NCBI GenBank assembly: GCA_016928525.1
Contig: JAFGKO010000194.1
Span: 1-14,312, forward strand
Origin: Anaerolineales bacterium
GTDB lineage: Bacteria; Chloroflexota; Anaerolineae; Anaerolineales; Villigracilaceae
DNA length: 14,312 nucleotides
Direction: 5' to 3'
Position 1 is the stretch's first letter; each line of letters starts with the position of its first letter. A program made the position numbers and the translations under genes. Positions 7,369 through 13,609 of this stretch are shown piece by piece. Under the pieces are notes generated by a model, which did no database searches, was not told the origin of the DNA, and worked only from the letters and a program-made list of their open reading frames with translations.

Positions 7369-7397
7369 TTGATATAAAAAGCATAAAAGTGTACAAT
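7369..7397 (+). promoter_or_regulatory. Strong sigma-70-type promoter
   Basis: TTGATA (7369-7374), an exact 17-nt AT-rich spacer, and TACAAT (7392-7397). Five of six bases match in each box. Transcription would start near 7404, just ahead of the first leader hairpin, about 230 nt before the SET gene start codon. Confidence 0.72.
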
Positions 7398-7403
7398 GCA
7401 CGG

Positions 7404-7620
7404 ACTCGCGGTGAGAGAACCCGTCTCATCGGTGCAGCGTTCTGCACAAACCGCCGCCTTTTGAGGGATTCCCTCGGAGGGCGGCGAGTGTTGTTAATCC
7501 GTTCCGAGACGGATTATCTGGCTGCGAGAAAAATCTACCGGCATAGCCGGTACACCGCTTTGCGGCACAAGTACCGCAGAGCGGCACAAGTACCGCAGAG
7601 CGGCACAAGTAAAAACCCCT
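7404..7620 (+). ncRNA. Multi-hairpin leader or small RNA ahead of the SET gene
   Basis: The predicted transcript holds consecutive stem-loops with little free sequence between them: 7409-7431 (8 bp, one wobble, 7-nt loop), 7432-7447 (GTGCAG/CTGCAC, CGTT loop), 7452-7486 (16 bp including three G-T pairs, ATT loop), 7495-7516 (8 bp, TAATCCGT/ACGGATTA), 7536-7552 (7 bp, ATA loop), then repeated CCGC/GCGG pairs at 7555-7603. I do not recognise it as a known riboswitch, RNase P, SRP or 6S RNA. No intrinsic terminator closes it before the SET ribosome site, so it is most likely a 5' leader. An open frame crossing it is not credible as protein. Confidence 0.55.
7562..7611. repeat. 19-bp tandem repeat, 2.6 copies
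   Basis: GCGGCACAAGTACCGCAGA occurs identically at 7562-7580 and 7581-7599, with a 12-nt partial copy at 7600-7611. GCGG and CCGC inside each unit can pair within a unit or across the unit border (CCGC-N3-GCGG at 7555-7565, 7574-7584, 7593-7603), giving mutually exclusive folds. The array ends 12 nt before the ribosome site. Confidence 0.9.
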
Positions 7621-7635
7621 TTGGAGGATTATGTA

Positions 7636-8190
7636 GTGACCGGTCAATTTCATTCCCATCTATCTCCGAAACTGGAGGCCAGGCCCCTGCCGGAAAAAGG
7701 CGGAATGGGTGTATTCGCCTGTGAGCCAGTCGGCAATGGCGAACTTTTAGTTTTATGGGGCGGGCGCATCCTCGCCGAGTCAGAGCTTGACCCCGAGTTA
7801 CCCCACTTCACACAACGCGTGCTTCAGATCGAGGAAGGTTTGTACATGTTGCAACCCGAGCCGCTGGAGTCATCAGACTACTTCAATCATTCCTGTGATC
7901 CCAACGCAGGCTTCAGCGGTCAGATAGCCCTGGTTGCCATGCGTGATATCGAACCCGGGGAAGAAGTCTGCTTCGATTACGCCATGTGTGATGGCTCGCC
8001 CTATGACGAATTCATCTGCTCTTGTGGATCAGAGAACTGTCGCGGAAACATCACAGGGGAAGACTGGAAGCGCCCGGATTTGAGGGAACAATATGCCGGA
8101 TACTATTCACCTTATCTCCAGCGCCGCATCAATATGCTAGATGCAGTCGAAGCTGGTAAACTTAGCCTGGAGGTGTCTCTGGGCGTATGA
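7636..8190 (+). CDS. SET-domain protein (putative protein-lysine methyltransferase)
   Basis: A 184-residue soluble protein of the SET fold, which transfers methyl groups from S-adenosylmethionine to lysine side chains. Visible motifs: K21-G-G-M-G-V-F-A at the start of the fold, N84-H85-S86-C87-D-P-N as the core NHSCxPN motif that forms the pseudoknot and cofactor site, D104-I-E-P-G-E-E-V, and F113-D-Y115 with the catalytic tyrosine. A post-SET cysteine set C128-x-C130-x4-C135 with C87 would bind zinc. This is essentially a minimal SET plus post-SET protein, small compared with eukaryotic ones. I chose GTG 7636 because GGAGGA ends eight nt upstream; the ATG at 7631 is out of frame and directly followed by TAG. 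Its target is unknown. The long structured leader suggests tight control. Confidence 0.87.
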   Translation: MTGQFHSHLSPKLEARPLPEKGGMGVFACEPVGNGELLVLWGGRILAESELDPELPHFTQRVLQIEEGLYMLQPEPLESSDYFNHSCDPNAGFSGQIALVAMRDIEPGEEVCFDYAMCDGSPYDEFICSCGSENCRGNITGEDWKRPDLREQYAGYYSPYLQRRINMLDAVEAGKLSLEVSLGV

Positions 8191-8205
8191 GAAGAAACAA
8201 TTACA

Positions 8206-8229
8206 CCAGCCGCCGTTTCCGGCGGCTGG
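8206..8229 (+). terminator. Strong GC hairpin between SET and glycosyltransferase genes
   Basis: A perfect 10-bp stem CCAGCCGCCG / CGGCGGCTGG with a TTTC loop, 15 nt after the SET stop. There is no T-run behind it, so it may slow or attenuate transcription, or protect mRNA ends, rather than terminate fully. It ends 16 nt before the next start codon. Confidence 0.5.
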
Positions 8230-8245
8230 ATTGTCGATAAGGCCA

Positions 8246-9769
8246 ATGAGTATTATAAGTACTATAGGGTTTTCCGGGCGGATCTTTCTTGTGGCGCTGG
8301 TTTTGCGCCTCATCCCGGTCGTGCTGACGCGCTCACTGGGCATCGGCCTGGACGACATGTTTCAGTATGACATGTTGGCGCGCAGTCTTGCCAGTGGTAA
8401 CGGCTTCCGCTGGTATGCCTACGAAGACCTCAAGCTACTGGAACCATATGTCGACTTCGATCTCTCATCTGTAGCATATGACCCCCTCCGTGGTGTGCCG
8501 ACTTCCTTCCGCGCGCCGTTGTATCCTGCCTTTCTTGCCCTGATCTATCTGGTCACAGGTGCAGAGGCGGGACGTTTTTTTGCCGTCCGGCTGGTGCAGG
8601 CCGGGCTGGGCGCTTTGCTGGCCCCGCTGACCTATTGCGTTTCCCGCCTCCTATTAAACCCTCTCCCCATGGGGGAGGGCAGGGTGAGGGATAATTCCCG
8701 CCTCTTCCCCGTTCCTGAATCTGCCGCCGTTATCTCGGCCTGGATCGTGGCTTGTTATCCGCTGCTCATTATCTATCCGATTGGCCTGGCAACGGAAAAC
8801 CTTTTCTTCTTGCTTGTTCTGGCTGCTTTTTACTTCCTTCTTCGAATCCCCGATTCCCGATCCTCGATTTCCAGCCCCAGTCCTTCTGCTCTCAATTCTC
8901 TTCTCTCTGGCTTTTTCCTTGCTCTTGCGGCATTGACTCGTTCCGTCGTCTTGCCCTTTGCTGGTTTAGCCGTTCTATGGACCTGGCTCATGCTAAAACA
9001 AAAACGTGGCGCCGCCCTCATGGCGTTGACAATACTGGTCCTGATCGCGCCCTGGGTGACTCGCAATTCACTCTTGCATCAAAAGCTCAGCGGCATCGAA
9101 TCCTCGATGGGCTACAATCTGTATCTGGGTTATTATCCTGAAGGAAACGGCTCCTTCATCTTTGGTCCCTCTCTCGACCTCATCCCCATCCTTGACGATG
9201 CCGAGCGTGACCAACTTGGCACCCAAAAGGCGCTTGAATTCATCCGCACCGAGCCAGGACGCTTCCTGCCATTGGCATTTAATCGCCTTGGCTTTTTCTT
9301 CGGCCTGGAAAAACGTGTATTGATCTACTTTTATGCCAACAACCTTCTGGGCTATATTCCCAAGCCGCTTTTGCTGACGATTGCGGGGATCTTCTTGCTG
9401 CCGTTTGTCTTTGTGGCTGCATCTGCCGCGCTTGGGCTGGCTCTGATGCGCCTCAAACCGGGCGCGATCTTGCTGTATCTGCTATTGTTTACCTATATCC
9501 TGCCGCACGTGCTCATTCTCTCAGAAGACCGTTTTCACCTTGCCATTGTTCCTTATCTGGTCATCTTGGCTGCGCAAACCTGGATAGGTGGTTGGAAGGC
9601 ATTTTCAAATCGCTGGAGAGAATCATTAACTGGCAAAATCGCAATAAGTATGGCGGTACTTGCTTTGATACTGTTATTTATGAACTGGGGCTTTGAACTT
9701 TCCCGTGATGCGGATAAAATTGCCGCATTGTTGGGCCCAGCCGGCAATCAGACTTACTTTCCTTACTGA
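8246..9769 (+). CDS. GT-C fold membrane glycosyltransferase (family 39/ArnT-like)
   Basis: A 507-residue multi-helix membrane protein resembling the dolichyl-phosphate-mannose-type (GT39/ArnT) glycosyltransferases, which move a sugar from a lipid-linked donor on the outer face of the membrane. Supporting features are the acidic D36-D37 motif in the first outer loop (LGIGLDDMFQYDMLARSL), SFRAPLYPAFLAL at 87-99, ATEN at 182-185, APWVTRN at 268-274, and the late SEDRFHLAIVPYLVIL (426-441). I chose ATG 8246 (M of MSIISTIG); a longer frame from 8141 would overlap the SET gene. The ribosome site is weak (AAGG). Two loops, 138-149 and 202-220, are encoded by dispersed-repeat-like DNA kept in frame. 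Acceptor and donor are unknown. The gene starts a run of five closely spaced genes. Confidence 0.85.
   Translation: MSIISTIGFSGRIFLVALVLRLIPVVLTRSLGIGLDDMFQYDMLARSLASGNGFRWYAYEDLKLLEPYVDFDLSSVAYDPLRGVPTSFRAPLYPAFLALIYLVTGAEAGRFFAVRLVQAGLGALLAPLTYCVSRLLLNPLPMGEGRVRDNSRLFPVPESAAVISAWIVACYPLLIIYPIGLATENLFFLLVLAAFYFLLRIPDSRSSISSPSPSALNSLLSGFFLALAALTRSVVLPFAGLAVLWTWLMLKQKRGAALMALTILVLIAPWVTRNSLLHQKLSGIESSMGYNLYLGYYPEGNGSFIFGPSLDLIPILDDAERDQLGTQKALEFIRTEPGRFLPLAFNRLGFFFGLEKRVLIYFYANNLLGYIPKPLLLTIAGIFLLPFVFVAASAALGLALMRLKPGAILLYLLLFTYILPHVLILSEDRFHLAIVPYLVILAAQTWIGGWKAFSNRWRESLTGKIAISMAVLALILLFMNWGFELSRDADKIAALLGPAGNQTYFPY
8658..8690. repeat. Palindromic repeat inserted in frame in the glycosyltransferase gene
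   Basis: CCCTCTCCCC-AT-GGGG(G)AGGG followed by CAGGGTGAGGG matches the widespread dispersed palindrome of the ccctctccc...gggagaggg...gggtgaggg type. It encodes N138-D149 (NPLPMGEGRVRD), which is unlike the membrane protein around it. Confidence 0.75.
8849..8904. repeat. Heptamer repeat tract inside the glycosyltransferase gene
   Basis: Three adjoining 7-bp units CCCGATT, CCCGATC, CTCGATT (8849-8869), then degenerate units in the same 7-bp phase, with CTCAATT at 8891-8897. It encodes the serine/proline-rich loop at about residues 202-220. It resembles the heptameric short tandem repeats known from cyanobacteria. Confidence 0.6.
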
Positions 9770-9799
9770 TTACTGAAAACTGGTCACTGAACACTGGAT
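9765..9799. repeat. Five-copy heptamer repeat ACTGRNN over the glycosyltransferase stop codon
   Basis: Five exact-phase units: ACTGATT, ACTGAAA, ACTGGTC, ACTGAAC, ACTGGAT. The first unit supplies the TGA stop at 9767-9769, and the last ends five nt before the next start codon. It leaves no room for a visible ribosome site for that gene. Confidence 0.9.
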
Positions 9800-9804
9800 T
9801 TTGA

Positions 9805-10422
9805 ATGAAAACCCTCCTTGGCCCTAAACTCCACTTCGACTGGAAGATCGTCACAATTACTATCGCCAGCACCTTGTTGCTGATGGTTGACCACTATCAT
9901 CGTATGACGGCTTACAAACATTGGGACAGGGTTATCCTCTATCTTATAATCCCCCTGGCTTTTGTTCTTTTTGTTTTCCGCGAGAACCCCCATGATTACG
10001 GTTTGACCCTCGGTGACTGGAAGGCCGGGCTAATCATCACGCTGGCGGGCATACTGATCATGGCCCCGGTCATCTGGTATCTTGGAAAAAGCGACCCCAG
10101 TATGACTGATTACTACAAACCGCACGCAGAAGGCCTGCCCTGGACAACATTCCTTGACCTTATTGGTTGGGAGTTTTTCTTTCGCGGCTGGATTTTGTTC
10201 GGCTATGCTCGCAAGTTTGGCGCGGAAGCCTTGTGGCTGCAAGCGGTCCCGTTCGCGCTAGCGCATATTGGAAAGCCTGAAGTCGAGACTCTCTCCACCA
10301 TTTTCGGCGGCTTTGCCTTTGGCTGGGTGGCTTGGCGCACGCGCTCGTTCCTGTATCCCTTCTTGATCCATTGGTTCATTGCCAGCTTTATTATTCTCGT
10401 TGCGGCGGGTGTGCTTGGCTGA
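9805..10422 (+). CDS. CPBP-family intramembrane protease homologue with altered active site
   Basis: A 205-residue integral membrane protein with about six helices, related to the CPBP (CAAX processing and bacteriocin-immunity, Abi/Rce1) glutamic proteases. Motif 1, normally EExxxR, reads W122-E123-F-F-F-R127. Motif 2 FxxxH is intact as F150-A-L-A-H154. Motif 3, normally HxxxN, reads H189-W-F-I-A193. The first glutamate and the asparagine are thus replaced, so peptidase activity is doubtful unless this is a functional subfamily variant. The protein ends close after motif 3, as is usual. The start ATG 9805 has no clear ribosome site and lies right after a heptamer repeat; translation may depend on the gene before it. 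The acetyltransferase gene overlaps its 3' end. Confidence 0.8.
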   Translation: MKTLLGPKLHFDWKIVTITIASTLLLMVDHYHRMTAYKHWDRVILYLIIPLAFVLFVFRENPHDYGLTLGDWKAGLIITLAGILIMAPVIWYLGKSDPSMTDYYKPHAEGLPWTTFLDLIGWEFFFRGWILFGYARKFGAEALWLQAVPFALAHIGKPEVETLSTIFGGFAFGWVAWRTRSFLYPFLIHWFIASFIILVAAGVLG

Positions 10423-10861
10423 AACCTTTTCCCTCCGCCTGGCTACCGAAGCCGATTTCCCGGAGATAAAGGCGCTTATCCGGCAGGTGCGGATTAATCC
10501 GACAGGGGTGGACTGGCGTCGTTTTACAGTGGCAGTCAACCAGGGCGGACAAGTGATTGCCTGTGGGCAGTTGAAGCGAGTACCCGGCGGGCTAACGGAA
10601 CTGGCCTCCCTGGCCGTGCGTCCCGCTTATCGTCATCACGGAGTAGCGCGTGCCCTGATCGAACATTTGCTGGCCGATGCGCCGCGACCGGTTTATCTCA
10701 CCTGTCGTTCAGGTTTGGGCGGGTTGTATGAAAAATTTGGTTTTCGAGCGCTCGAGAGCGATGATATGCCCGCATATTATCGCCGCCTGCAACGGCTGGC
10801 AGGACTGTTGATGGAATTAGCGCGCAGAGGAGAAACCCTGCTGGTGATGAAGTTGAGATAA
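10415..10861 (+). CDS. GNAT-family N-acetyltransferase
   Basis: A cytosolic acetyltransferase of the GCN5-related fold, which uses acetyl-CoA to modify an amine on a small molecule or protein. The acetyl-CoA loop is clear: LASLAVRPAYRHHGVARALIEHLL, with the R-x-x-G-x-A pattern in RHHGVA. The C-terminal part, LYEKFGFRALESDDMPAYYRRL, is the typical motif B region. No ATG is available near the N-terminus. I favour TTG 10415 (MAETFSLRLATEADF, 148 residues); GTG 10409 is an alternative that adds two residues. Either start overlaps the end of the CPBP gene by 8-14 nt, pointing to coupled translation. ComEA follows 14 nt after its stop. The substrate is not predictable. The gene itself is certain; the exact start is not. 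Confidence 0.85.
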   Translation: MAETFSLRLATEADFPEIKALIRQVRINPTGVDWRRFTVAVNQGGQVIACGQLKRVPGGLTELASLAVRPAYRHHGVARALIEHLLADAPRPVYLTCRSGLGGLYEKFGFRALESDDMPAYYRRLQRLAGLLMELARRGETLLVMKLR

Positions 10862-10875
10862 AATTAAGGAAGGCA

Positions 10876-11523
10876 ATGAAAACGATTCTGAATATTTTGA
10901 TAGGCGTTTTGCTGGGACTGCTGTTGGCAGGCGGGGTGTGGTTGGCGGCGCGCGCCCCGCAGGGCGAAGGCGTCGAATTGCGGCCTGCTCCCACGCCCGA
11001 ACCGATCCAGGTGCATGTGGCGGGCGCGGTCGTGCGCCCGGGTTTGTACGACTTGCCGGAGGGCAGCCGTGTCATGGATGCCATTGAAGTAGCAGGAGGG
11101 CTTGTGGCCGAGGCCGATAAGAATGGCCTGAACCTGGCTGCTCGTGTGGAGGACGCGCAAAAGTTGGACATACCTTTTGTATCGGGTTATGTCCCTGAGG
11201 CGGATCAAGGTTTTGTAGTGATTTCAGAGGGCACGCCCTCGCCGTCCGCAGGGGAGGAGTTGGTAAACATCAACACCGCTTCGCCAGAAGAATTGGACGA
11301 ACTGCCCGGCATTGGCGAAACCAACGCACGGAGGATCATTGCATACCGAGAGGAGAACGGCCCGTTTGCGCGCATCGAAGATATTGTCAACGTCTCTGGC
11401 ATTGGTGCATCGACTTATGAGGGCATCAAAGACTTGATCACCGTCGGCAATGGAGAAGAATCACCATTTCCATCCGATCCATTTGGAGGATCGACTGCTA
11501 CTCCCGATCCTTTTGCCCCGTAA
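10876..11523 (+). CDS. comEA: ComEA-like DNA-binding protein (SLBB + helix-hairpin-helix)
   Basis: A 215-residue membrane-anchored protein matching the DNA receptor ComEA of natural transformation. An N-terminal helix (6-25) would anchor it with the bulk outside the cytoplasm. Residues 44-102 form an SLBB domain (IQVHVAGAVVRPGLYDLPEGSRVMDAIEVAGG). Residues 129-190 form the double helix-hairpin-helix with LPGIGETNARRIIAYR and VSGIGASTYEGIKDL, which binds duplex DNA without sequence preference. A 25-residue Pro/Ser/Gly/Asp tail ends the protein. AAGGAAGG lies just before ATG. No comEC channel gene is visible next to it, which is unusual for Gram-positive layouts but not rare elsewhere. The methyltransferase gene starts two nt after its stop. 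Confidence 0.9.
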   Translation: MKTILNILIGVLLGLLLAGGVWLAARAPQGEGVELRPAPTPEPIQVHVAGAVVRPGLYDLPEGSRVMDAIEVAGGLVAEADKNGLNLAARVEDAQKLDIPFVSGYVPEADQGFVVISEGTPSPSAGEELVNINTASPEELDELPGIGETNARRIIAYREENGPFARIEDIVNVSGIGASTYEGIKDLITVGNGEESPFPSDPFGGSTATPDPFAP

Positions 11524-11525
11524 TC

Positions 11526-12086
11526 ATGCCCTTTGACCATTTCGACTTTATTGCCCCTGTCTTCTCCCGTGTTGGTTATTCCTCGTTGGAGATGATGCTC
11601 GCGCAGGCTGACCTGCCGACATCTGGTCGCGTGCTGGATGTTGGCGGCGGGACGGGCCGCGTGGCAACTGCCATCCGTGAACATGCCGGGGAGGTGATCG
11701 TCGCGGACGCGTCCCTCGGTATGCTGCGCCAGGCGGATCGGACTCAGCTTGGGCTGGCCTGCTCGAACTCTGAGTCACTTCCGTTCCCGAACGAGACTTT
11801 CGAGCGCATCATCATGGTGGACGCGCTTCACCATGTCATCCACCAGGGCCAGACCGCCCGCGAGATGTACCGCGTGCTCAAGCCCGGCGGGCGCATCGCC
11901 ATCGAGGAGCCGGATATTCGCAAGTTTGCCGTCAAATTGATCGCGATAGGAGAGAAGCTGCTACTGATGCGCAGTCATTTCCTGTCTCCAGGGCAGATTG
12001 TAGACTTGTTCTCGTTCGACTCGGTAAAAGCGAGTATCCACGCTGCGGAGGGCAATGCCTGGGTGGTGATTGAAAAACCGGGGTAA
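11526..12086 (+). CDS. Class I SAM-dependent methyltransferase (UbiE/Methyltransf_11 type)
   Basis: A cytosolic 186-residue methyltransferase with a Rossmann-like SAM fold. Motif I is V36-L-D-V-G-G-G-T-G-R-V-A; D61 in IVADAS is the ribose-binding acid; LPFPNETFERIIMVDALHHV (85-104) and VLKPGGRIAIEEP (117-129) complete the pattern. It is short for UbiE/MenG enzymes (about 230-250 residues) and shows no quinone-enzyme signature I trust, so the substrate is left open. The start is two nt after the comEA stop; GATCC-rich sequence upstream has no strong ribosome site, so translational coupling is likely. It is the last gene of the five-gene run and is followed by a strong hairpin. Confidence 0.87.
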   Translation: MPFDHFDFIAPVFSRVGYSSLEMMLAQADLPTSGRVLDVGGGTGRVATAIREHAGEVIVADASLGMLRQADRTQLGLACSNSESLPFPNETFERIIMVDALHHVIHQGQTAREMYRVLKPGGRIAIEEPDIRKFAVKLIAIGEKLLLMRSHFLSPGQIVDLFSFDSVKASIHAAEGNAWVVIEKPG

Positions 12087-12193
12087 TCATCCATAAGATT
12101 GCAGAGCATTTGTCAAGGCAGGGCATCAATTTGGAAATTCTTCATAAGGGGTGTCGTGTTTCTGGGGGATGTTAAAAAAACCGGTCACTATTG

Positions 12194-12223
12194 CAGTAGG
12201 CTTACAACCTTGTAAGCCTACTG
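12194..12223 (+). terminator. 14-bp-stem hairpin ending the glycosyltransferase-methyltransferase run
   Basis: CAGTAGGCTTACAA (12194-12207) pairs perfectly with 12210-12223 around a CC centre, or a 13-bp stem with an ACCT loop. The downstream TTCTTAAC is only weakly T-rich. As DNA it is a near-perfect 30-bp palindrome and could equally be an operator or a repeat for the sensor kinase gene beyond it. The rest of 12087-12286 shows only the candidate promoter at 12240. Confidence 0.6.
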
Positions 12224-12239
12224 TTCTTAACAATGAAAA

Positions 12240-12248
12240 TGATATATT
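12240..12248 (+). promoter_or_regulatory. Candidate extended -10 promoter for the sensor kinase
   Basis: TG-a-TATATT (12240-12248) fits an extended -10 with five of six hexamer bases. No -35 is seen. It is 39 nt upstream of the chosen kinase start, and would exclude the upstream ATG at 12233. Confidence 0.35.
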
Positions 12249-12286
12249 ATTTTCAAGTAAATTTTTCGTCTTGCCGGAAAGATACC

Positions 12287-13609
12287 ATGTTTGAGCGATA
12301 CCAAAAATTTATTAATCCCATAGAAATAGAAGACGATCCCGAGCAGACTCGTATGTCGGCACTGCTCAATCGTTTTCTTTTGATGTTCATATATATTTTT
12401 ATACCGTTCCTGGTGATCGGGCCCTTTATTTTCCCTGTTTGGTATGCGAGTTGGATAGCCTTTGTCTGTCTGGTAGCACTCTGGTTCTTGGCGCGTTATC
12501 TCACGCGGAGGGGGTATCTGCGCTACTTTAATATGGGGTTTGTATTTGTGTTATGGGCGCTTACCACCGCGCTGGTATATCTTACCGGTGGCGTGGAGCA
12601 TGCACCGAATGCTCTTTCTTATGTGACGGTTGTTGTATTTGCCGGGATGTTGTTGGGCGGGCGTGGTGGTATAGTTGCGACAGTCATGAGTGTGGCGAGC
12701 CTGTTGCTGATGATAAACCTTAGCGCTGCTGGCCTGATGGTACCGCGAGTAGATAACGGCTCTGAGTTGGATGAGTTCTTTGTCATATCTTCAAATTTAG
12801 CCGTGGTCGCACTTTTCCAACTGACAGCGTGGCGCAGCCAGAGAGATGCGCTGCAAAAAGAACACGATTTAGCAGAAAAAGCGCTTGCTGCCAGCCAATA
12901 CAAAACTGATTTGATGGCACGTGTCAGCCATGAACTGCGCACCCCATTAGGGGCGGTGCTTGGTTTGGCAGATATGCTGCGTTCGGGAGCGGTGGGGGAG
13001 ATTTGCGACGAGCAGGAGCTTATCCTGCAAAAAGTGGTTTACAATGCAGAGTACCTTCAGGGTCTGGTGGATGACCTTTTGAAGCAGTCTCATCTTCATT
13101 CAGGCAAGTTGATTCTCAAACAGGAGCCTTTCTCACCGGCCGAGCTTTTCGACCGTGTTTTTGTGCCCTGGGAATCGGTGGCTGTAAAAAAAGGACTTCG
13201 GCTGCAAATGGAAGGCGTTGACAGATTGCCCGAAGTACTATTTGGTGATATAGAGCGTCTAACGGAAATTTTTACCAATCTGGTTGACAACGCAATTAAA
13301 TATACAGAACAAGGCGGAGTTGCAATAAGCGTCTGCGTCCTTGCTAACGACTATTGGCAGGTAGCAGTCAGGGATACGGGTGTTGGAGTTGCGCCTGAAT
13401 TCCTCGACTCTATATTTGAACCCTTCACACAGGTGAATGGGCCAATCATTACCCGCAAGCAGGGGGGCGTGGGATTGGGCCTCACCATTGCCAGGCAACT
13501 GGTGGGACTGATGGATGGCGTAATCACAGTTACCAGTGAAGTTGGCGTGGGCAGCATCTTTACTGTCACCTTACCAGTCATAATGCGTCAGCAGGAGAAA
13601 GGAAAATGA
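12287..13609 (+). CDS. Membrane sensor histidine kinase
   Basis: A 440-residue sensor kinase. About six hydrophobic helices at 27-180 form a membrane sensor module with very short loops, so it probably senses something within or near the membrane; no PAS or HAMP domain is visible. A short coiled linker (183-205) leads to the HisKA domain with phosphoacceptor H215 in SHELRTP. The HATPase_c domain follows: N-box NLVDNAIKYT (331-340), G1 DTGVGV (363-368), FEPF (377-380) and G2 GVGLGL (394-399). I chose ATG 12287 (MFERYQKFINP), with GGAAAG upstream, over ATG 12233, whose extra 18 residues look non-coding. The stop overlaps the receiver gene by ATGA, so the two form a pair. Confidence 0.9.
   Translation: MFERYQKFINPIEIEDDPEQTRMSALLNRFLLMFIYIFIPFLVIGPFIFPVWYASWIAFVCLVALWFLARYLTRRGYLRYFNMGFVFVLWALTTALVYLTGGVEHAPNALSYVTVVVFAGMLLGGRGGIVATVMSVASLLLMINLSAAGLMVPRVDNGSELDEFFVISSNLAVVALFQLTAWRSQRDALQKEHDLAEKALAASQYKTDLMARVSHELRTPLGAVLGLADMLRSGAVGEICDEQELILQKVVYNAEYLQGLVDDLLKQSHLHSGKLILKQEPFSPAELFDRVFVPWESVAVKKGLRLQMEGVDRLPEVLFGDIERLTEIFTNLVDNAIKYTEQGGVAISVCVLANDYWQVAVRDTGVGVAPEFLDSIFEPFTQVNGPIITRKQGGVGLGLTIARQLVGLMDGVITVTSEVGVGSIFTVTLPVIMRQQEKGK

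Noticed and set aside
7562..7611. Possible CRISPR array
   Set aside because: The 19-bp units are directly adjacent with no variable spacers and no cas genes are present.
7404..7620. Known riboswitch or housekeeping RNA (ydaO, TPP, c-di-GMP, RNase P, SRP, 6S)
   Set aside because: I looked for the conserved cores of these classes by eye and found none; only a covariance search could settle it.
7320..7724. 134-codon plus-strand frame across the leader
   Set aside because: It runs through the promoter and all hairpins, has no ribosome site, and overlaps the SET gene out of frame.
9805..11523. Defence island built from CPBP (Abi), GNAT and ComEA genes
   Set aside because: Each is a common household-type gene, and no nuclease, toxin pair or sensor typical of a defence system sits among them.
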